DNA of 64,000 nt from JBDHWG01 sp046328525 (lineage in GTDB: Bacteria > Chloroflexota > Anaerolineae > Epilineales > JAHCIE01), in NCBI GenBank assembly GCA_046328525.1, contig JAXLWK010000003.1, positions 1,178,001 to 1,242,000 of the forward strand. Direction: 5' to 3'. The notes under the pieces are model-generated. The model saw nothing but the letters and a program-made list of their open reading frames with translations. It ran no database searches and had not been told where the DNA came from. Made by a program: the position numbers and the translations under genes. Below, one piece after another: positions 51,968 to 60,894 of this stretch (positions are counted from its first letter, which is position 1; the number at the start of each line of letters is the position of its first letter).

Positions 51968-52067
51968 GGATCACGAAAGACGCGAAAGACCCGCGAAAAG
52001 CGCGAAAAGGAACCGCAAGGCAAGGGTCTTTCGCGTTTTTCGCAGTCTTTCGCGCTCTTCGTGGTCC
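51968..52067. repeat. Inverted-repeat element GGATC-ACGAAAGACGCG…CTTTCGCG-GGTCC, copy 2
   Basis: Same element as 35318-35417: a left half of CGCGAAA/GACACGAAA-like units and a right half of TTTCGCG and CTTCGTGGTCC. It lies between the convergent CsbD-like and dienelactone hydrolase genes. Confidence 0.8.
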
Positions 52068-52117
52068 GCGTGCCGCAGCCCCCTCACGTCGTTCGGGGTG
52101 ACAGTCGGGTGGTTCCG

Positions 52118-52894
52118 CTATCCATTCGCTGGGACGCGCTCCGCGTGGGCGGCGATGAACGCGCGCACCCGCGCCCAGGCGTCGGCGGAGGCGTCGGCGT
52201 ACTCCTCGGCGCGGCGGTCGAAGAAGCTGTGCGGCGCGCCGTTATAGATGACGATCTCGTGCTCCACGCCGGCCTCGTCCAGCTTCGCGTCGAACTGCTG
52301 AACTTCCTCGACCGGGATGCCCTGGTCCGCGCCGCCGAACAGCCCCAGCGCCGGCACGCGAATCTGCGTCGCCTTGTCGAGCAGCGTGCCGTCGCCGCGA
52401 TCCCGCGACAGTCCCGCATAGAACCCGATCACGCCATCCAGCCCCAGGTCCTGCGTGCCGCACAGGAACGAGTTGGATCCGCCGAAGCAGAAGCCGACGG
52501 TGAAAGTCGGCGTGTCGCCGCCGACCTTGCCGCGCAGATGCTCCAGCGAGGCCGTCGCGTCCTCCAGGATCGTGGCAAAGCGGGTTTGGGCCACGTGGGG
52601 CCAGAAGTCGAACGAGTCGTCCCGCGGCGTGAGGCCGGCGGTGCGCCCGAAGTAGTCCATCGCAATGGTGGCGACGCCGATCTCGGCGAAACGCAGCGCC
52701 AGGTCTTTGTAGAAGCCGTGCAGGCCGCGGACGTCCGGCAGGATGAGCACCTCGGCGCTTGGCTCGCCGACCGGAGTAGCAAGGTAAGCCGCGAACTGCG
52801 TCCCGTCGGCCGCCGTCAGCACCAGGTCCTCGGTGCTGGCCTCGCCGCGGCTCCCCTCGGGCAACGGCGGCCGGTCATTGTCGTTGTAGCACAT
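52118..52894 (-). CDS. Dienelactone hydrolase family protein
   Basis: A 258-residue alpha/beta-hydrolase with the cysteine nucleophile in GFCFGGSNS, Asp in LFGGADQGIP and His in NGAPHSFFD. The family cleaves dienelactones in aromatic breakdown but includes many general carboxylesterases. There are no aromatic genes nearby. It is 71 bases from the rhamnulose-phosphate aldolase gene on the same strand. Confidence 0.85.
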   Translation of the reverse strand: MCYNDNDRPPLPEGSRGEASTEDLVLTAADGTQFAAYLATPVGEPSAEVLILPDVRGLHGFYKDLALRFAEIGVATIAMDYFGRTAGLTPRDDSFDFWPHVAQTRFATILEDATASLEHLRGKVGGDTPTFTVGFCFGGSNSFLCGTQDLGLDGVIGFYAGLSRDRGDGTLLDKATQIRVPALGLFGGADQGIPVEEVQQFDAKLDEAGVEHEIVIYNGAPHSFFDRRAEEYADASADAWARVRAFIAAHAERVPANG

Positions 52895-52965
52895 TCATCG
52901 TCTCCTTTGCGAGCGCGTCTTGGGCTAGAGAGTCACAAAGGAAAAGTATAGCAAAGCGCAGCAAG

Positions 52966-53769
52966 TTAGAACAGTGTTTGCACAATCCCCATGCGCGCGA
53001 TGATTCGCTTCAATTCAGCGTCCGACAGACCGTCGGTCGGCTGGCCGAGTAGCAGGTTGAGCACCTCATACTGCGCTGCCGTCTCCGCGTAGTCCACCAG
53101 GTCCGCCGCCTTCCCAATGCTGTTGTCGTCGCGGGTGACGATGCCGTGGCGCTGCCACAGCACGGCGCGGTGCGTCGCCATGCCCTCGACCGTGAGCCGC
53201 ATCTGCTCCTCAGAGCCGGGCATCTCGAACGGCAAGACGCCGATGCCCTCCGGAAACTCCACGATCATCTCCGGCTGCCAGCGAAACAGGCGGCGGCTCA
53301 GCGCCTCCGTCGTCGCGTAGGCGGCCACGTGGGAGAGGTAGGACAGGCGAACCGGCTGGGCGTGGAGCACGGCGTGGTGGGTCAGGCCGCGCCGGCCCAC
53401 GTGGTCGTCGTGGACGGCCAGGTGCGAGTTCATCTCGCTCGTCGGCCGCATCGGCTGAGCGGCGTACAACGCGGCGCGCACGCCGCCGTCGCACACCCGC
53501 AGCACGCCAACTGTCCGTTCCGGGTAGCGCGTGATGTCCCCGAGCCGCCGCCCGGTCGCCGTAATCACAATCCAGCCGCCGGCCAGGTTCGGGACGGCGA
53601 CGGGCAGGTCCAACTCACCTTGTGACACGAAAGCCGGATCGAGGTCAGGCAGGTCGCGCACAAAGACGGAGATGTTCCCGGCGGCCCCCTCGCTCGCCCC
53701 CATCTCGGCCATGCGCTGACCGGCGTCGCCCATGCCCTCCAGGATTGTCTCGAAGCTACGCGCTGACAT
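52966..53769 (-). CDS. L-rhamnulose-1-phosphate aldolase, class II (RhaD-like)
   Basis: A 267-residue class II aldolase with GAAGNISVFV, SEMNSHLAVHDDH, HHAVLHAQPVRLSYLSH and WQRHGIVTRDD, the zinc-site pattern of RhaD. It cleaves rhamnulose-1-phosphate to dihydroxyacetone phosphate and L-lactaldehyde. It overlaps the end of the RhaEW-like gene by 14 bases, and so is co-translated. Two aldolase domains for the same step in one operon is unusual. Confidence 0.82.
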   Translation of the reverse strand: MSARSFETILEGMGDAGQRMAEMGASEGAAGNISVFVRDLPDLDPAFVSQGELDLPVAVPNLAGGWIVITATGRRLGDITRYPERTVGVLRVCDGGVRAALYAAQPMRPTSEMNSHLAVHDDHVGRRGLTHHAVLHAQPVRLSYLSHVAAYATTEALSRRLFRWQPEMIVEFPEGIGVLPFEMPGSEEQMRLTVEGMATHRAVLWQRHGIVTRDDNSIGKAADLVDYAETAAQYEVLNLLLGQPTDGLSDAELKRIIARMGIVQTLF

Positions 53770-55582
53770 GGGCGCCTGCCTTCTCCGACGTGGGGGCGAC
53801 GACGAGCGCCGCGCCGGTGATGTGACGCGCGCGGGGTCCGGCCAGGAACGCGACGGCCTCGGCCACGTCTTCGCCAGGCGCGCCGACGCCGACGCGCACT
53901 TCGTTCACGCGCACGGGCGCGAGGTCGCCCGCCGGTGGAAAGTCGGCGCGCCCTTCAGTGGCGTCCGTCAAGTACACGAGACTGCCGCCCATCGCCTGCC
54001 GCCGCCAGGTATCGCCCGCCGCCTCTGCAACATGGCTCAGCGCCCCGTCCGCCACGACGATGTCTATGCCGCCGTAGGCGAGGACAACGGCAGCGAACGC
54101 ATCCTCCACCGCCTCCGCACTATCAAAGTCACACGCGATACCCAGGCCGCGCCGCACACCGAATGCCGCGCGCAGGTCCTCCGCCAGTTCGGCGGCGAAT
54201 GGGGCATCGTCGCTCACAATGGCGACATGCGCGCCATCACTCGCCAGGCGGTAGGCCACGGCGCGAACGGCGTCAGCAGCGCCGCCGGCGATCACCGCGA
54301 CCCGCCCGGTGAGCTCTCGCGCCGCCTGCTTGAGCAGGCTCATGCGGTACTGCTCCAGCGGCCAGGCGTCCACGTGGTAGGCCTCCTCCGGCGTGAGCCC
54401 CTCGTATGCGCCGAGGGTCAGGCTGCCGTCAATAACCTCGATGGCCCGCCGGTAGAGCTGATGGCTGACGTCGGCCGCCTGGGCGTCCTGGCCGGTCGTG
54501 ATCAGGCCCAGGCCGGGGATCAGAATGACACGCGGGTTCGGGTTCACCATCGCGTCGTCCGGTGCGTGGTACGCCTCGAAGGTGGCGGTGTAATCCGCAA
54601 CGTAGCGGCGAACGCCGGCCAGGCTCTTGGCGACGAGGGCCGCGCCGCCCTCGGACGGCCGCCAATCCACCAGGAGCGGCACACGCCGATTGTGGATGAG
54701 CTGGTCCGGGTTGGACGCACCAATCTGGGAGAATGTCGCCACATTCTCTGCCCCGACATACTCCAGCACACGCCCGGCGTCGTCCACTTGCAGGATGGCC
54801 GGGCGCTCGTCACTCAGCGCCCCGCGCAGCTCCGGCAGCACGGTCAGCCACGCCTGGCGGCGTTCCTCCGCGCTCACCGCCGGCAGCGCGGCGCTCCCGA
54901 ACACGCGGCGGCCGTTGCGGCGCGCCGCGATGAACTCCTCGGCCTCCCCAATTGTCTGAATGGTGCGGTCATAGCACGCGCGGCTTGTGTCGCCCCAGAC
55001 CGTCAGCCCATGCTTGCCCATCACGACCAGCTCGGCCTTCGGATTCGCCTGCACGCCCTCGGCGAGCCGCTTGCTCAACTCAAAGCCCGGCCGAATGTAC
55101 GGAACCCACACCACGCGCTCGCCCCACAGCTCGCGGCACAGTTCAGGGCCGTTGGGCGTGCAGGCCAGGCTCACGATAGCGTCGGGGTGGGTGTGGTCCA
55201 CGTGGCGCGCGGGGATGAAGGCGTGCAGCAGCGTCTCGATGGACTGGCGCGGGCGGCCGGGCGCGAACGTGCAGCGCGTCAGGTAGGCGATCTGTTCGTC
55301 GTCGCTCAGGGCGTCGCGCGCCAGAAGTGGCATGATCTCGGCGAGCCGCAGGCCGGCGAAGCCCGGCTCGCGGATGGTCGCCACATCACTGCCCGACGCC
55401 TTGATCCACATCACCGCGACCGCGCGCCCAAGATGGTCAACCTCCATCAATTTCGCGCTGGTATTGCCGCCGTAGATATTGACAATGCTGCGGTCGCGTC
55501 CAAGCAAATTGCTGCGATAGACAAGGCCATCCAGGGCAGCGTTTTTCTCCAGCTCCTGTTGATTCCACAGGTTTTGGGGCAT
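53756..55582 (-). CDS. RhaEW-like fusion: aldolase domain plus degenerate short-chain dehydrogenase
   Basis: A 608-residue protein. Residues about 1-425 are the class II aldolase part of bifunctional rhamnulose-phosphate aldolase/lactaldehyde dehydrogenase (NIYGGNTSAKLMEVD, HVDHTHPDAI, VMGKHGLTVWGD). The dehydrogenase part, from about residue 430, is abnormal: the glycine motif reads GGAADAVRAVA, the NxG is absent, and the YxxxK region has been deleted or rewritten before AEAVAFLAG. The usual length is near 680-700. The dehydrogenase half is likely inactive. AAGGA precedes the ATG. Confidence 0.82.
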   Translation of the reverse strand: MPQNLWNQQELEKNAALDGLVYRSNLLGRDRSIVNIYGGNTSAKLMEVDHLGRAVAVMWIKASGSDVATIREPGFAGLRLAEIMPLLARDALSDDEQIAYLTRCTFAPGRPRQSIETLLHAFIPARHVDHTHPDAIVSLACTPNGPELCRELWGERVVWVPYIRPGFELSKRLAEGVQANPKAELVVMGKHGLTVWGDTSRACYDRTIQTIGEAEEFIAARRNGRRVFGSAALPAVSAEERRQAWLTVLPELRGALSDERPAILQVDDAGRVLEYVGAENVATFSQIGASNPDQLIHNRRVPLLVDWRPSEGGAALVAKSLAGVRRYVADYTATFEAYHAPDDAMVNPNPRVILIPGLGLITTGQDAQAADVSHQLYRRAIEVIDGSLTLGAYEGLTPEEAYHVDAWPLEQYRMSLLKQAARELTGRVAVIAGGAADAVRAVAYRLASDGAHVAIVSDDAPFAAELAEDLRAAFGVRRGLGIACDFDSAEAVEDAFAAVVLAYGGIDIVVADGALSHVAEAAGDTWRRQAMGGSLVYLTDATEGRADFPPAGDLAPVRVNEVRVGVGAPGEDVAEAVAFLAGPRARHITGAALVVAPTSEKAGAHVSA

Positions 55583-55666
55583 CGGAGTATCCTTTGGCAG
55601 TCACCGTCTTCGCTCCGCCCGTAGGCGCGAGCAAGCCAGGCAGCAGATAAACGAAACCTATTCGTA

Positions 55667-55695
55667 AGTATACCACAGCGTTTGTGTTTTGGCAA
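55667..55695 (-). promoter_or_regulatory. Promoter of the rhamnose genes
   Basis: On the minus strand TTGCCA (55695-55690) and TATACT (55672-55667), 17 bases apart; the leader is about 80 bases. Confidence 0.7.
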
Positions 55696-55861
55696 TGGGT
55701 TCATGCGTGACGATGCGCGTCATTGACGACGAAATCGAAACAGAGTCGTAACATTTTGCGTCCAGGCCAGACGGTTCTACTCTTGCCAGGAGCAGCGCAA
55801 GCGTGGCACGCGATGTGAAGCATCCCTGTGAGCCTGCCGCAAGTTGGCATGGAGTTTGTCT

Positions 55862-57601
55862 ATGAGTACGCCCCCTACACCCCAGCGCGCGCCCAACCCG
55901 TTCATGCTCGTCGTCGTGGCGATCGTCCTCGTCGTCCTCGGCTGGCTGACGCGCCAGAACAACTCCGGTTCGTCGTTCATGGACACCGCGCCCGTCGAGA
56001 CGACGCTGCTGTCCGCAGCGGACGGCCGCCAGGTCATCCAGTTCAACCCCGACGCCGCGCTGCAGAAGCGCATCTTCGCCGACGGCTTTGTCCCCAACTC
56101 GTCGGAGTTCCAGACAGGGGCCAACGGCGCGACCTACACCGGGCAGCGCGCCGAGAACCTTGCCAGCGGCGTTGTGCGTGTGTACTATGTCGCCAATGGC
56201 GACTGGGGGAACGTGCGCTTTGTGGAACGCGGGAGCGCCGCGAACGATGCGCTGGCCGCCGCGCTGCTGGCCCAGGCTGAGCAAGGGCAGGTCATCCAGT
56301 TCAACCCCGACGCTGCCCTCCAGAAGCGCATCTTCGCCGACGGCTTTGTCCCCAACTCGCCGGAATTCCAGGTAGACGCCAACGGAACGGCCTACACAGC
56401 GCAGCGCGCCGAGAACCTGGGCAATGGGCAGGTGCGCGTGTACTATGTCGCCAGCGGCAACACCGGCGCTATCGGTGTCGCCTCTCGCAGCGGCTCGCCC
56501 GCCTCCTCCGCCGCCCCTGGGACGGGCCTTGCCACAACGCAACTCGGCGTGCCGGCGGGCCTCAGCATGGACGCGCACGAGATGCGCCTGGCGCCCGGCT
56601 TCTCGATCTCCGTGCTGGCGACTGGCCTGCGCTCGCCGCGCTTCATGACGTTCGACGACGCGGGCAACCTGCTCATCGCCGACATGTCCGGTAGCGTCTA
56701 CCGCTACCCGGCCGCTAACGGCGCTATCGCGCCCTCGGCGCAGCCACCGCAGCCGCTCCTCACCGGCCTCAACACCCCATCGAGCCTGGCGCTGTTCAAG
56801 ACCGACGGCGGCCAGTATCTCTACGTCGGCGAGACGCAGCAGATTAGCCGCTACCCGTATTCCAGTGCTGGCGCGGTGGGCGCGCGGGAGGTCGTGGCCG
56901 CGTTGCCGGCGGGAGGCGGGCACGTGACGCGGACGGTCGCGTTCGGCCCGGACAGCAAGATGTACGTCTCTGTCGGCTCGTCGTGCAACATCTGCGACGA
57001 GCCGGATGAGCGCCGCGCCGCGATTCTGCAATACAACCCCGACGGCAGCGGCTCCACCCGCTTCGCGTCGGGCCTGCGCAACGCCGTCGGCCTGGCCTTC
57101 CAGCCGGGAACCGGCGCCCTCTGGGCCACAGTCAACGAGCGCGACAACCAAGGCAACGACATCCCGCCCGATCTGGTGACCATAGTCGGCCAGGGGCAGA
57201 ATTTCGGCTGGCCGCACTGTCAGCCGCCCAACGCCGCGCCGCAGGAGCCGGGCGCCGACTGCGCGAACATCACACCGCCGACCGTACCGATTCAGGCCCA
57301 CTCAGCCCCACTCGGCCTGACCTTCTACACCGGCAGCCAGTTCCCGGCCTCGTACTCAGGCAGCCTGTTTGTCGCCGTCCACGGATCGTGGAACCGCCAG
57401 CCGCCAGCCGAGCCGAAGCTCCTCCATATCGTGTTCCAGGACGGCAAGCCGGTGCGCGTTGACGACTTTGTGGCCGGCTGGCAATTGCCCAGCGGCCAGC
57501 GATGGGGCCGGCCGGTCGGTGTCGTCGTCGCGCCGGATGGCAGCCTCATCGTCTCCGACGACCAGGCGGGCGTCCTCTACCAGGTGCGCTACACGGGCTA
57601 G
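55862..57601 (+). CDS. Membrane-anchored PQQ-type sugar dehydrogenase with duplicated N-terminal repeat
   Basis: A 579-residue protein. A membrane anchor (FMLVVVAIVLVVLGWL, near residue 20) is followed by two 85-residue repeats (QVIQFNPDAALQKRIFADGFVPNS … QRAENL … VRVYYVA), then a glucose/sorbosone dehydrogenase propeller (MRLAPGFSISVLATGLRSPRFM, GLRNAVGLAFQPGTGALWATVNERDNQGNDIPPDLV, GVVVAPDGSLIVSDD). It should oxidise aldoses outside the membrane. The repeats are of unknown function. The ATG at 55862 has GGAG before it. Confidence 0.8.
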   Translation: MSTPPTPQRAPNPFMLVVVAIVLVVLGWLTRQNNSGSSFMDTAPVETTLLSAADGRQVIQFNPDAALQKRIFADGFVPNSSEFQTGANGATYTGQRAENLASGVVRVYYVANGDWGNVRFVERGSAANDALAAALLAQAEQGQVIQFNPDAALQKRIFADGFVPNSPEFQVDANGTAYTAQRAENLGNGQVRVYYVASGNTGAIGVASRSGSPASSAAPGTGLATTQLGVPAGLSMDAHEMRLAPGFSISVLATGLRSPRFMTFDDAGNLLIADMSGSVYRYPAANGAIAPSAQPPQPLLTGLNTPSSLALFKTDGGQYLYVGETQQISRYPYSSAGAVGAREVVAALPAGGGHVTRTVAFGPDSKMYVSVGSSCNICDEPDERRAAILQYNPDGSGSTRFASGLRNAVGLAFQPGTGALWATVNERDNQGNDIPPDLVTIVGQGQNFGWPHCQPPNAAPQEPGADCANITPPTVPIQAHSAPLGLTFYTGSQFPASYSGSLFVAVHGSWNRQPPAEPKLLHIVFQDGKPVRVDDFVAGWQLPSGQRWGRPVGVVVAPDGSLIVSDDQAGVLYQVRYTG

Positions 57602-57612
57602 GCCAGCGCGGG

Positions 57613-58071
57613 CTACTTCCGGATGACGGGGTAGCCAGCCTGCTCCCAAGCGATCATGCCGCCGTCAAGGTTGTAGACATTGGTGTAGCCAAGCTTCACA
57701 AGCTCTTGCGCGGCTTCGGTGCTCATACGTCCGGACCGGCAGTAGAGAACGATTTTCGCGTTCTTGTCCGCAGGTAGCTTCGTCAAGTTCTTGGCGATTT
57801 CGTTGTAGGGTATCGAGGCATCGGTCTTGGCCAGGTCGCCCTCGTACGGGATGTGGACGTTGACGAAGGCGAAATCCTTGCTCGCCAGCATGTTGTTCAG
57901 CTCGGTGGGCGCAACCTTGCGGTAGCTGCCGCCGTCCGTGGTCACAACCTTGCCGACGCTGCTGCCCCCTGCCGGGGCGCTGCTCGCCGCGGACGATGCC
58001 GGAGCCTGACCACAAGCGGCAAGCGTAACCGCCAGCACGACCACAGCCAGCATTGTTGATATGAATCGCAT
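57613..58071 (-). CDS. Rhodanese-like lipoprotein
   Basis: A 152-residue lipoprotein (VVLAVTLAAC, Cys about 20) with a rhodanese domain. The active Cys is in IVLYCRSGRMSTEAAQEL and NVYNLDGGMIAWEQAGYP is typical. It moves sulfane sulfur outside the membrane. As last gene after copZ it may be part of copper handling; a hairpin separates them. Confidence 0.85.
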   Translation of the reverse strand: MRFISTMLAVVVLAVTLAACGQAPASSAASSAPAGGSSVGKVVTTDGGSYRKVAPTELNNMLASKDFAFVNVHIPYEGDLAKTDASIPYNEIAKNLTKLPADKNAKIVLYCRSGRMSTEAAQELVKLGYTNVYNLDGGMIAWEQAGYPVIRK

Positions 58072-58093
58072 GACACTGTCTCCCAGTTACAGG

Positions 58094-58132
58094 CGTGCAG
58101 CCGCTCCTGGGAACTCAAGGAGCGGCTGCACG
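58094..58132. terminator. 15-bp stem-loop between copZ and the rhodanese gene
   Basis: The arms 58094-58108 and 58118-58132 pair perfectly around a 9-base loop. No T-run follows on the minus strand, so it may attenuate or process rather than fully stop transcription. Confidence 0.6.
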
Positions 58133-58149
58133 ATTAAGAAAGTATTCGG

Positions 58150-58371
58150 TTACGCCGGGATGGCGGAGGCGACCGGGTAGTCTTCCTCCTGGAGCGCTGT
58201 CTTCATCGCGTCGAGGCTGGCGAGGGTGTCGTCGTACTCGACCTGGACCTGCTTGGCCGGAATGTCCACCTGGACGGTGCGCACGCCCTGAATGGGCGTC
58301 AGGGTCTCGGTGACGGTCTTCGCGCAGTGCTGGCACGAAATGTCGGGAACGTTCAGAACAACCTTGCTCAT
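58150..58371 (-). CDS. copZ: Copper chaperone CopZ (heavy-metal-associated domain)
   Basis: A 73-residue HMA domain with the metal motif CQHC (C13, C16) in VPDISCQHCAKTVTE. It carries Cu(I) to CopA, the product of the gene upstream. It lies in the csoR-copA-copZ order usual for copper operons. Confidence 0.85.
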   Translation of the reverse strand: MSKVVLNVPDISCQHCAKTVTETLTPIQGVRTVQVDIPAKQVQVEYDDTLASLDAMKTALQEEDYPVASAIPA

Positions 58372-58419
58372 CTTCTCTCTCCTTCGTTTGGTTCGCGCGG
58401 ACGACGAAGCCCGCTGTGT

Positions 58420-60873
58420 TTACATGTCCGTCATCTGCGCCGGGGCAGCGGACATGCCGTCTGACATATCGGTCGCATGGTTGGGCGCGGCGTAGCGCAA
58501 CGCCAGGTAGCCGATCAGCAGCGCGACAGCCGCAATGCTGACCAGGTAGGCGTATTCCTTGACCCGCGCCATGATCGGCGGATGCAGGATCTCATCGGCG
58601 TTGGCTGGCGGCCTGAAGCCGCGCAGCCGCAGGGCGTTGGTAACGACGCTCACGCTGCTCATCGCCATGGCGGCGGCCGCCAGCACGGGGTTCAGCAAGA
58701 CCCCGAACACCGGGTACAGCACGCCCATCGCCACGGGAATGAGCACCACGTTGTAGCCAAACGCCCAGAACAGGCCCTGCTTGATGGTGCTGACCGTCTT
58801 GCGCGAAAGGTCAATCGCCGTCACAATCGTCCGCAGGTCGCCGCCGATGAGGGTGATGTCCGACGCGGCCATCGCCACGTCTGTTCCCGTACCGATGGCG
58901 ATCCCCAGGTCTGACTGCGCCAGAGCGGGGGCATCGTTGATGCCGTCGCCGACCATCGCCACCACGCGGCCCTCGGCCTGCAACCCCTTGATCTTGTCTG
59001 CCTTTTGGTCCGGCAGCACCTCGGCCAGCACGCGCTCGATGCCGGCTTGTCGGGCGATGGCCTCGGCGGTCGCGCGGTTGTCGCCGGTCAGCATCCACAC
59101 CTCCAGCCCCAACGCCTTCATCTCCGCGACGGCTTCGCGGGATTCCGGCTTGAGCGTATCGGCCACGGCGATCAGACCCGCGCCGACGCCGTCCACGGCG
59201 ACGTACATCGGCGTCGCGCCGTTGCGCGCCAGATCGTCCGCGCGCTGCGCCAGCCCATCTAGCGCCACGCCGATGTCCTGCATGAGCGCCCGGTTGCCCA
59301 GCGCCACGCTATGGCCCGCGATTGTCGCCTGGATGCCCTTGCCGGTCACAGCCTCGAAGTGCTCGACGGGCGGCAGGTCGAGGCCCTCCTGCCGCGCGTG
59401 GCTCACGATGGCCTCGCCCAGCGGGTGCTCCGAGCCGACCTCGGCCGCCGCCGCCAGGCGCAGCAGGTCGCTCTCGTTCACGCCGTCGGCGGCGATGACG
59501 CCAGTGACCGAGGGTTTGCCCCGCGTTAGGGTGCCGGTCTTGTCGAGGACGATGGTGTTGATGCGGCGTGTTCCTTCCAGCGCCTCGCCACCGCGAATGA
59601 GAATGCCGTTCTCGGCGGCCTTACCCGTCCCGACCATGATGGCCGTCGGCGTCGCCAGGCCGAGCGCGCACGGGCAGGCGATAATGAGAACCGAGATCAT
59701 CGCTGTAAGCGCCAGGGTCAGCTTCGGCTCCGGGCCGAAGATCATCCAACCGACGAACGTCAGCACCGCCAGGAGGAGGATGGCCGGCACGAAGTAGCCG
59801 GCGATGGTGTCGGCCAGGCGCTGCATAGGCGCTTTCGAGCCTTGCGCATCCTCGACCAGGCGCACGATCTGAGCCAGGGTCGTGTCCTTGCCCACCTTCG
59901 TCGCCTTGAAGACGAAGCTGCCGGTTTTGTTCAATGTCGCGCCGATAACCTGATCGCCCGGCGACTTCTCCACGGGCAGGCTCTCGCCCGTCAGCATGCT
60001 CTCGTCCAGCGCCGAGCGGCCCTCTGTGACCACGCCGTCCACCGGCACCTTCTCGCCGGGGCGGACGCGCACGAGATCGCCCACCATGACCGTCTCGACC
60101 GGAATGTCCTGCTCGACGCCGTGACGGATGACGCGCGCCGTCTTCGCCTGCAGGCCCATCAGGGCGCGGATGGCAGCGCCCGTCTGCTTCTTGGCCCGCG
60201 CCTCGAGCCAGCGGCCCATGAGGATGAGGGCGATGATGATGACCGAGGTCTCATAATACAGGTGGTAGGGGAAGCCCCACCGCAGCGCCAGGGTCGGCCA
60301 GAGAGTAACGAACGCGCTGTAGCCATAGGCCACGCTCGTGCCGACGGCGACCAGAGTGTTCATGTTCGTCCCGCCGTGCTTGCCCGACGCCCACGCCGCC
60401 TTGTAGAAGATGCCGCCGGCCCAGAACTGGATAATCGTCGCAGCAATGAAGAGCAGCGGGGCGACGAGCATCATGTCAAGGCCCAGCGGGATATACATCA
60501 ACGCCATCATGGCGAGGCCCACGGCGAGGCTGATGAACGCCTTGCGCTTCAGCTCGTCCACCTCACGCTGGCGCTCTTGCTCGTGGCGGTCCACGGCCGT
60601 CGGTAGCGCGGCCGCCTGAATCACCGCTGCGTCGGGCGCCGCCGGCGGAGCCTCTAGCGGCAACTCGGCGACCGTGTAGCCGGCCCGTTCAACGGCCGCA
60701 TTGAGCTGCTCCAAACTGGCGACGCCAGGGTCATAGACCACATGCGCCTTCTCGGTTGCCAGGTTCACACTGGCTTCCTGGACGCCGGGAACCTTCGTCA
60801 GCGCCTTCTCGACGCGGCGGACGCACGACGCGCACGTCATGCCCGCGACGGGAAAATCAATTTTCTGGGTCAT
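58420..60873 (-). CDS. copA: Copper-exporting P-type ATPase CopA
   Basis: An 817-residue P1B ATPase: an N-terminal HMA domain (GMTCASCVRR), eight membrane helices, CPC (about 400-402), phosphorylation Asp about D444 in DKTGTL, SEHPLG, TGDN and GDGINDAPAL. CPC with the C-terminal membrane features marks a Cu(I) exporter. The tail (HATDMSDGMSAAPAQMTDM) is Met-rich. It starts 21 bases after csoR. Confidence 0.93.
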   Translation of the reverse strand: MTQKIDFPVAGMTCASCVRRVEKALTKVPGVQEASVNLATEKAHVVYDPGVASLEQLNAAVERAGYTVAELPLEAPPAAPDAAVIQAAALPTAVDRHEQERQREVDELKRKAFISLAVGLAMMALMYIPLGLDMMLVAPLLFIAATIIQFWAGGIFYKAAWASGKHGGTNMNTLVAVGTSVAYGYSAFVTLWPTLALRWGFPYHLYYETSVIIIALILMGRWLEARAKKQTGAAIRALMGLQAKTARVIRHGVEQDIPVETVMVGDLVRVRPGEKVPVDGVVTEGRSALDESMLTGESLPVEKSPGDQVIGATLNKTGSFVFKATKVGKDTTLAQIVRLVEDAQGSKAPMQRLADTIAGYFVPAILLLAVLTFVGWMIFGPEPKLTLALTAMISVLIIACPCALGLATPTAIMVGTGKAAENGILIRGGEALEGTRRINTIVLDKTGTLTRGKPSVTGVIAADGVNESDLLRLAAAAEVGSEHPLGEAIVSHARQEGLDLPPVEHFEAVTGKGIQATIAGHSVALGNRALMQDIGVALDGLAQRADDLARNGATPMYVAVDGVGAGLIAVADTLKPESREAVAEMKALGLEVWMLTGDNRATAEAIARQAGIERVLAEVLPDQKADKIKGLQAEGRVVAMVGDGINDAPALAQSDLGIAIGTGTDVAMAASDITLIGGDLRTIVTAIDLSRKTVSTIKQGLFWAFGYNVVLIPVAMGVLYPVFGVLLNPVLAAAAMAMSSVSVVTNALRLRGFRPPANADEILHPPIMARVKEYAYLVSIAAVALLIGYLALRYAAPNHATDMSDGMSAAPAQMTDM

Positions 60874-60894
60874 GTCCGCCCCCTGTCCAAAGCA

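Noticed and set aside
53732..57301. Long antisense frames (630 and 547 codons) opposite the rhamnose genes and the second sugar dehydrogenase
   Set aside because: Arg/Gly/His-rich translations without motifs; the opposite strands carry recognisable enzymes.
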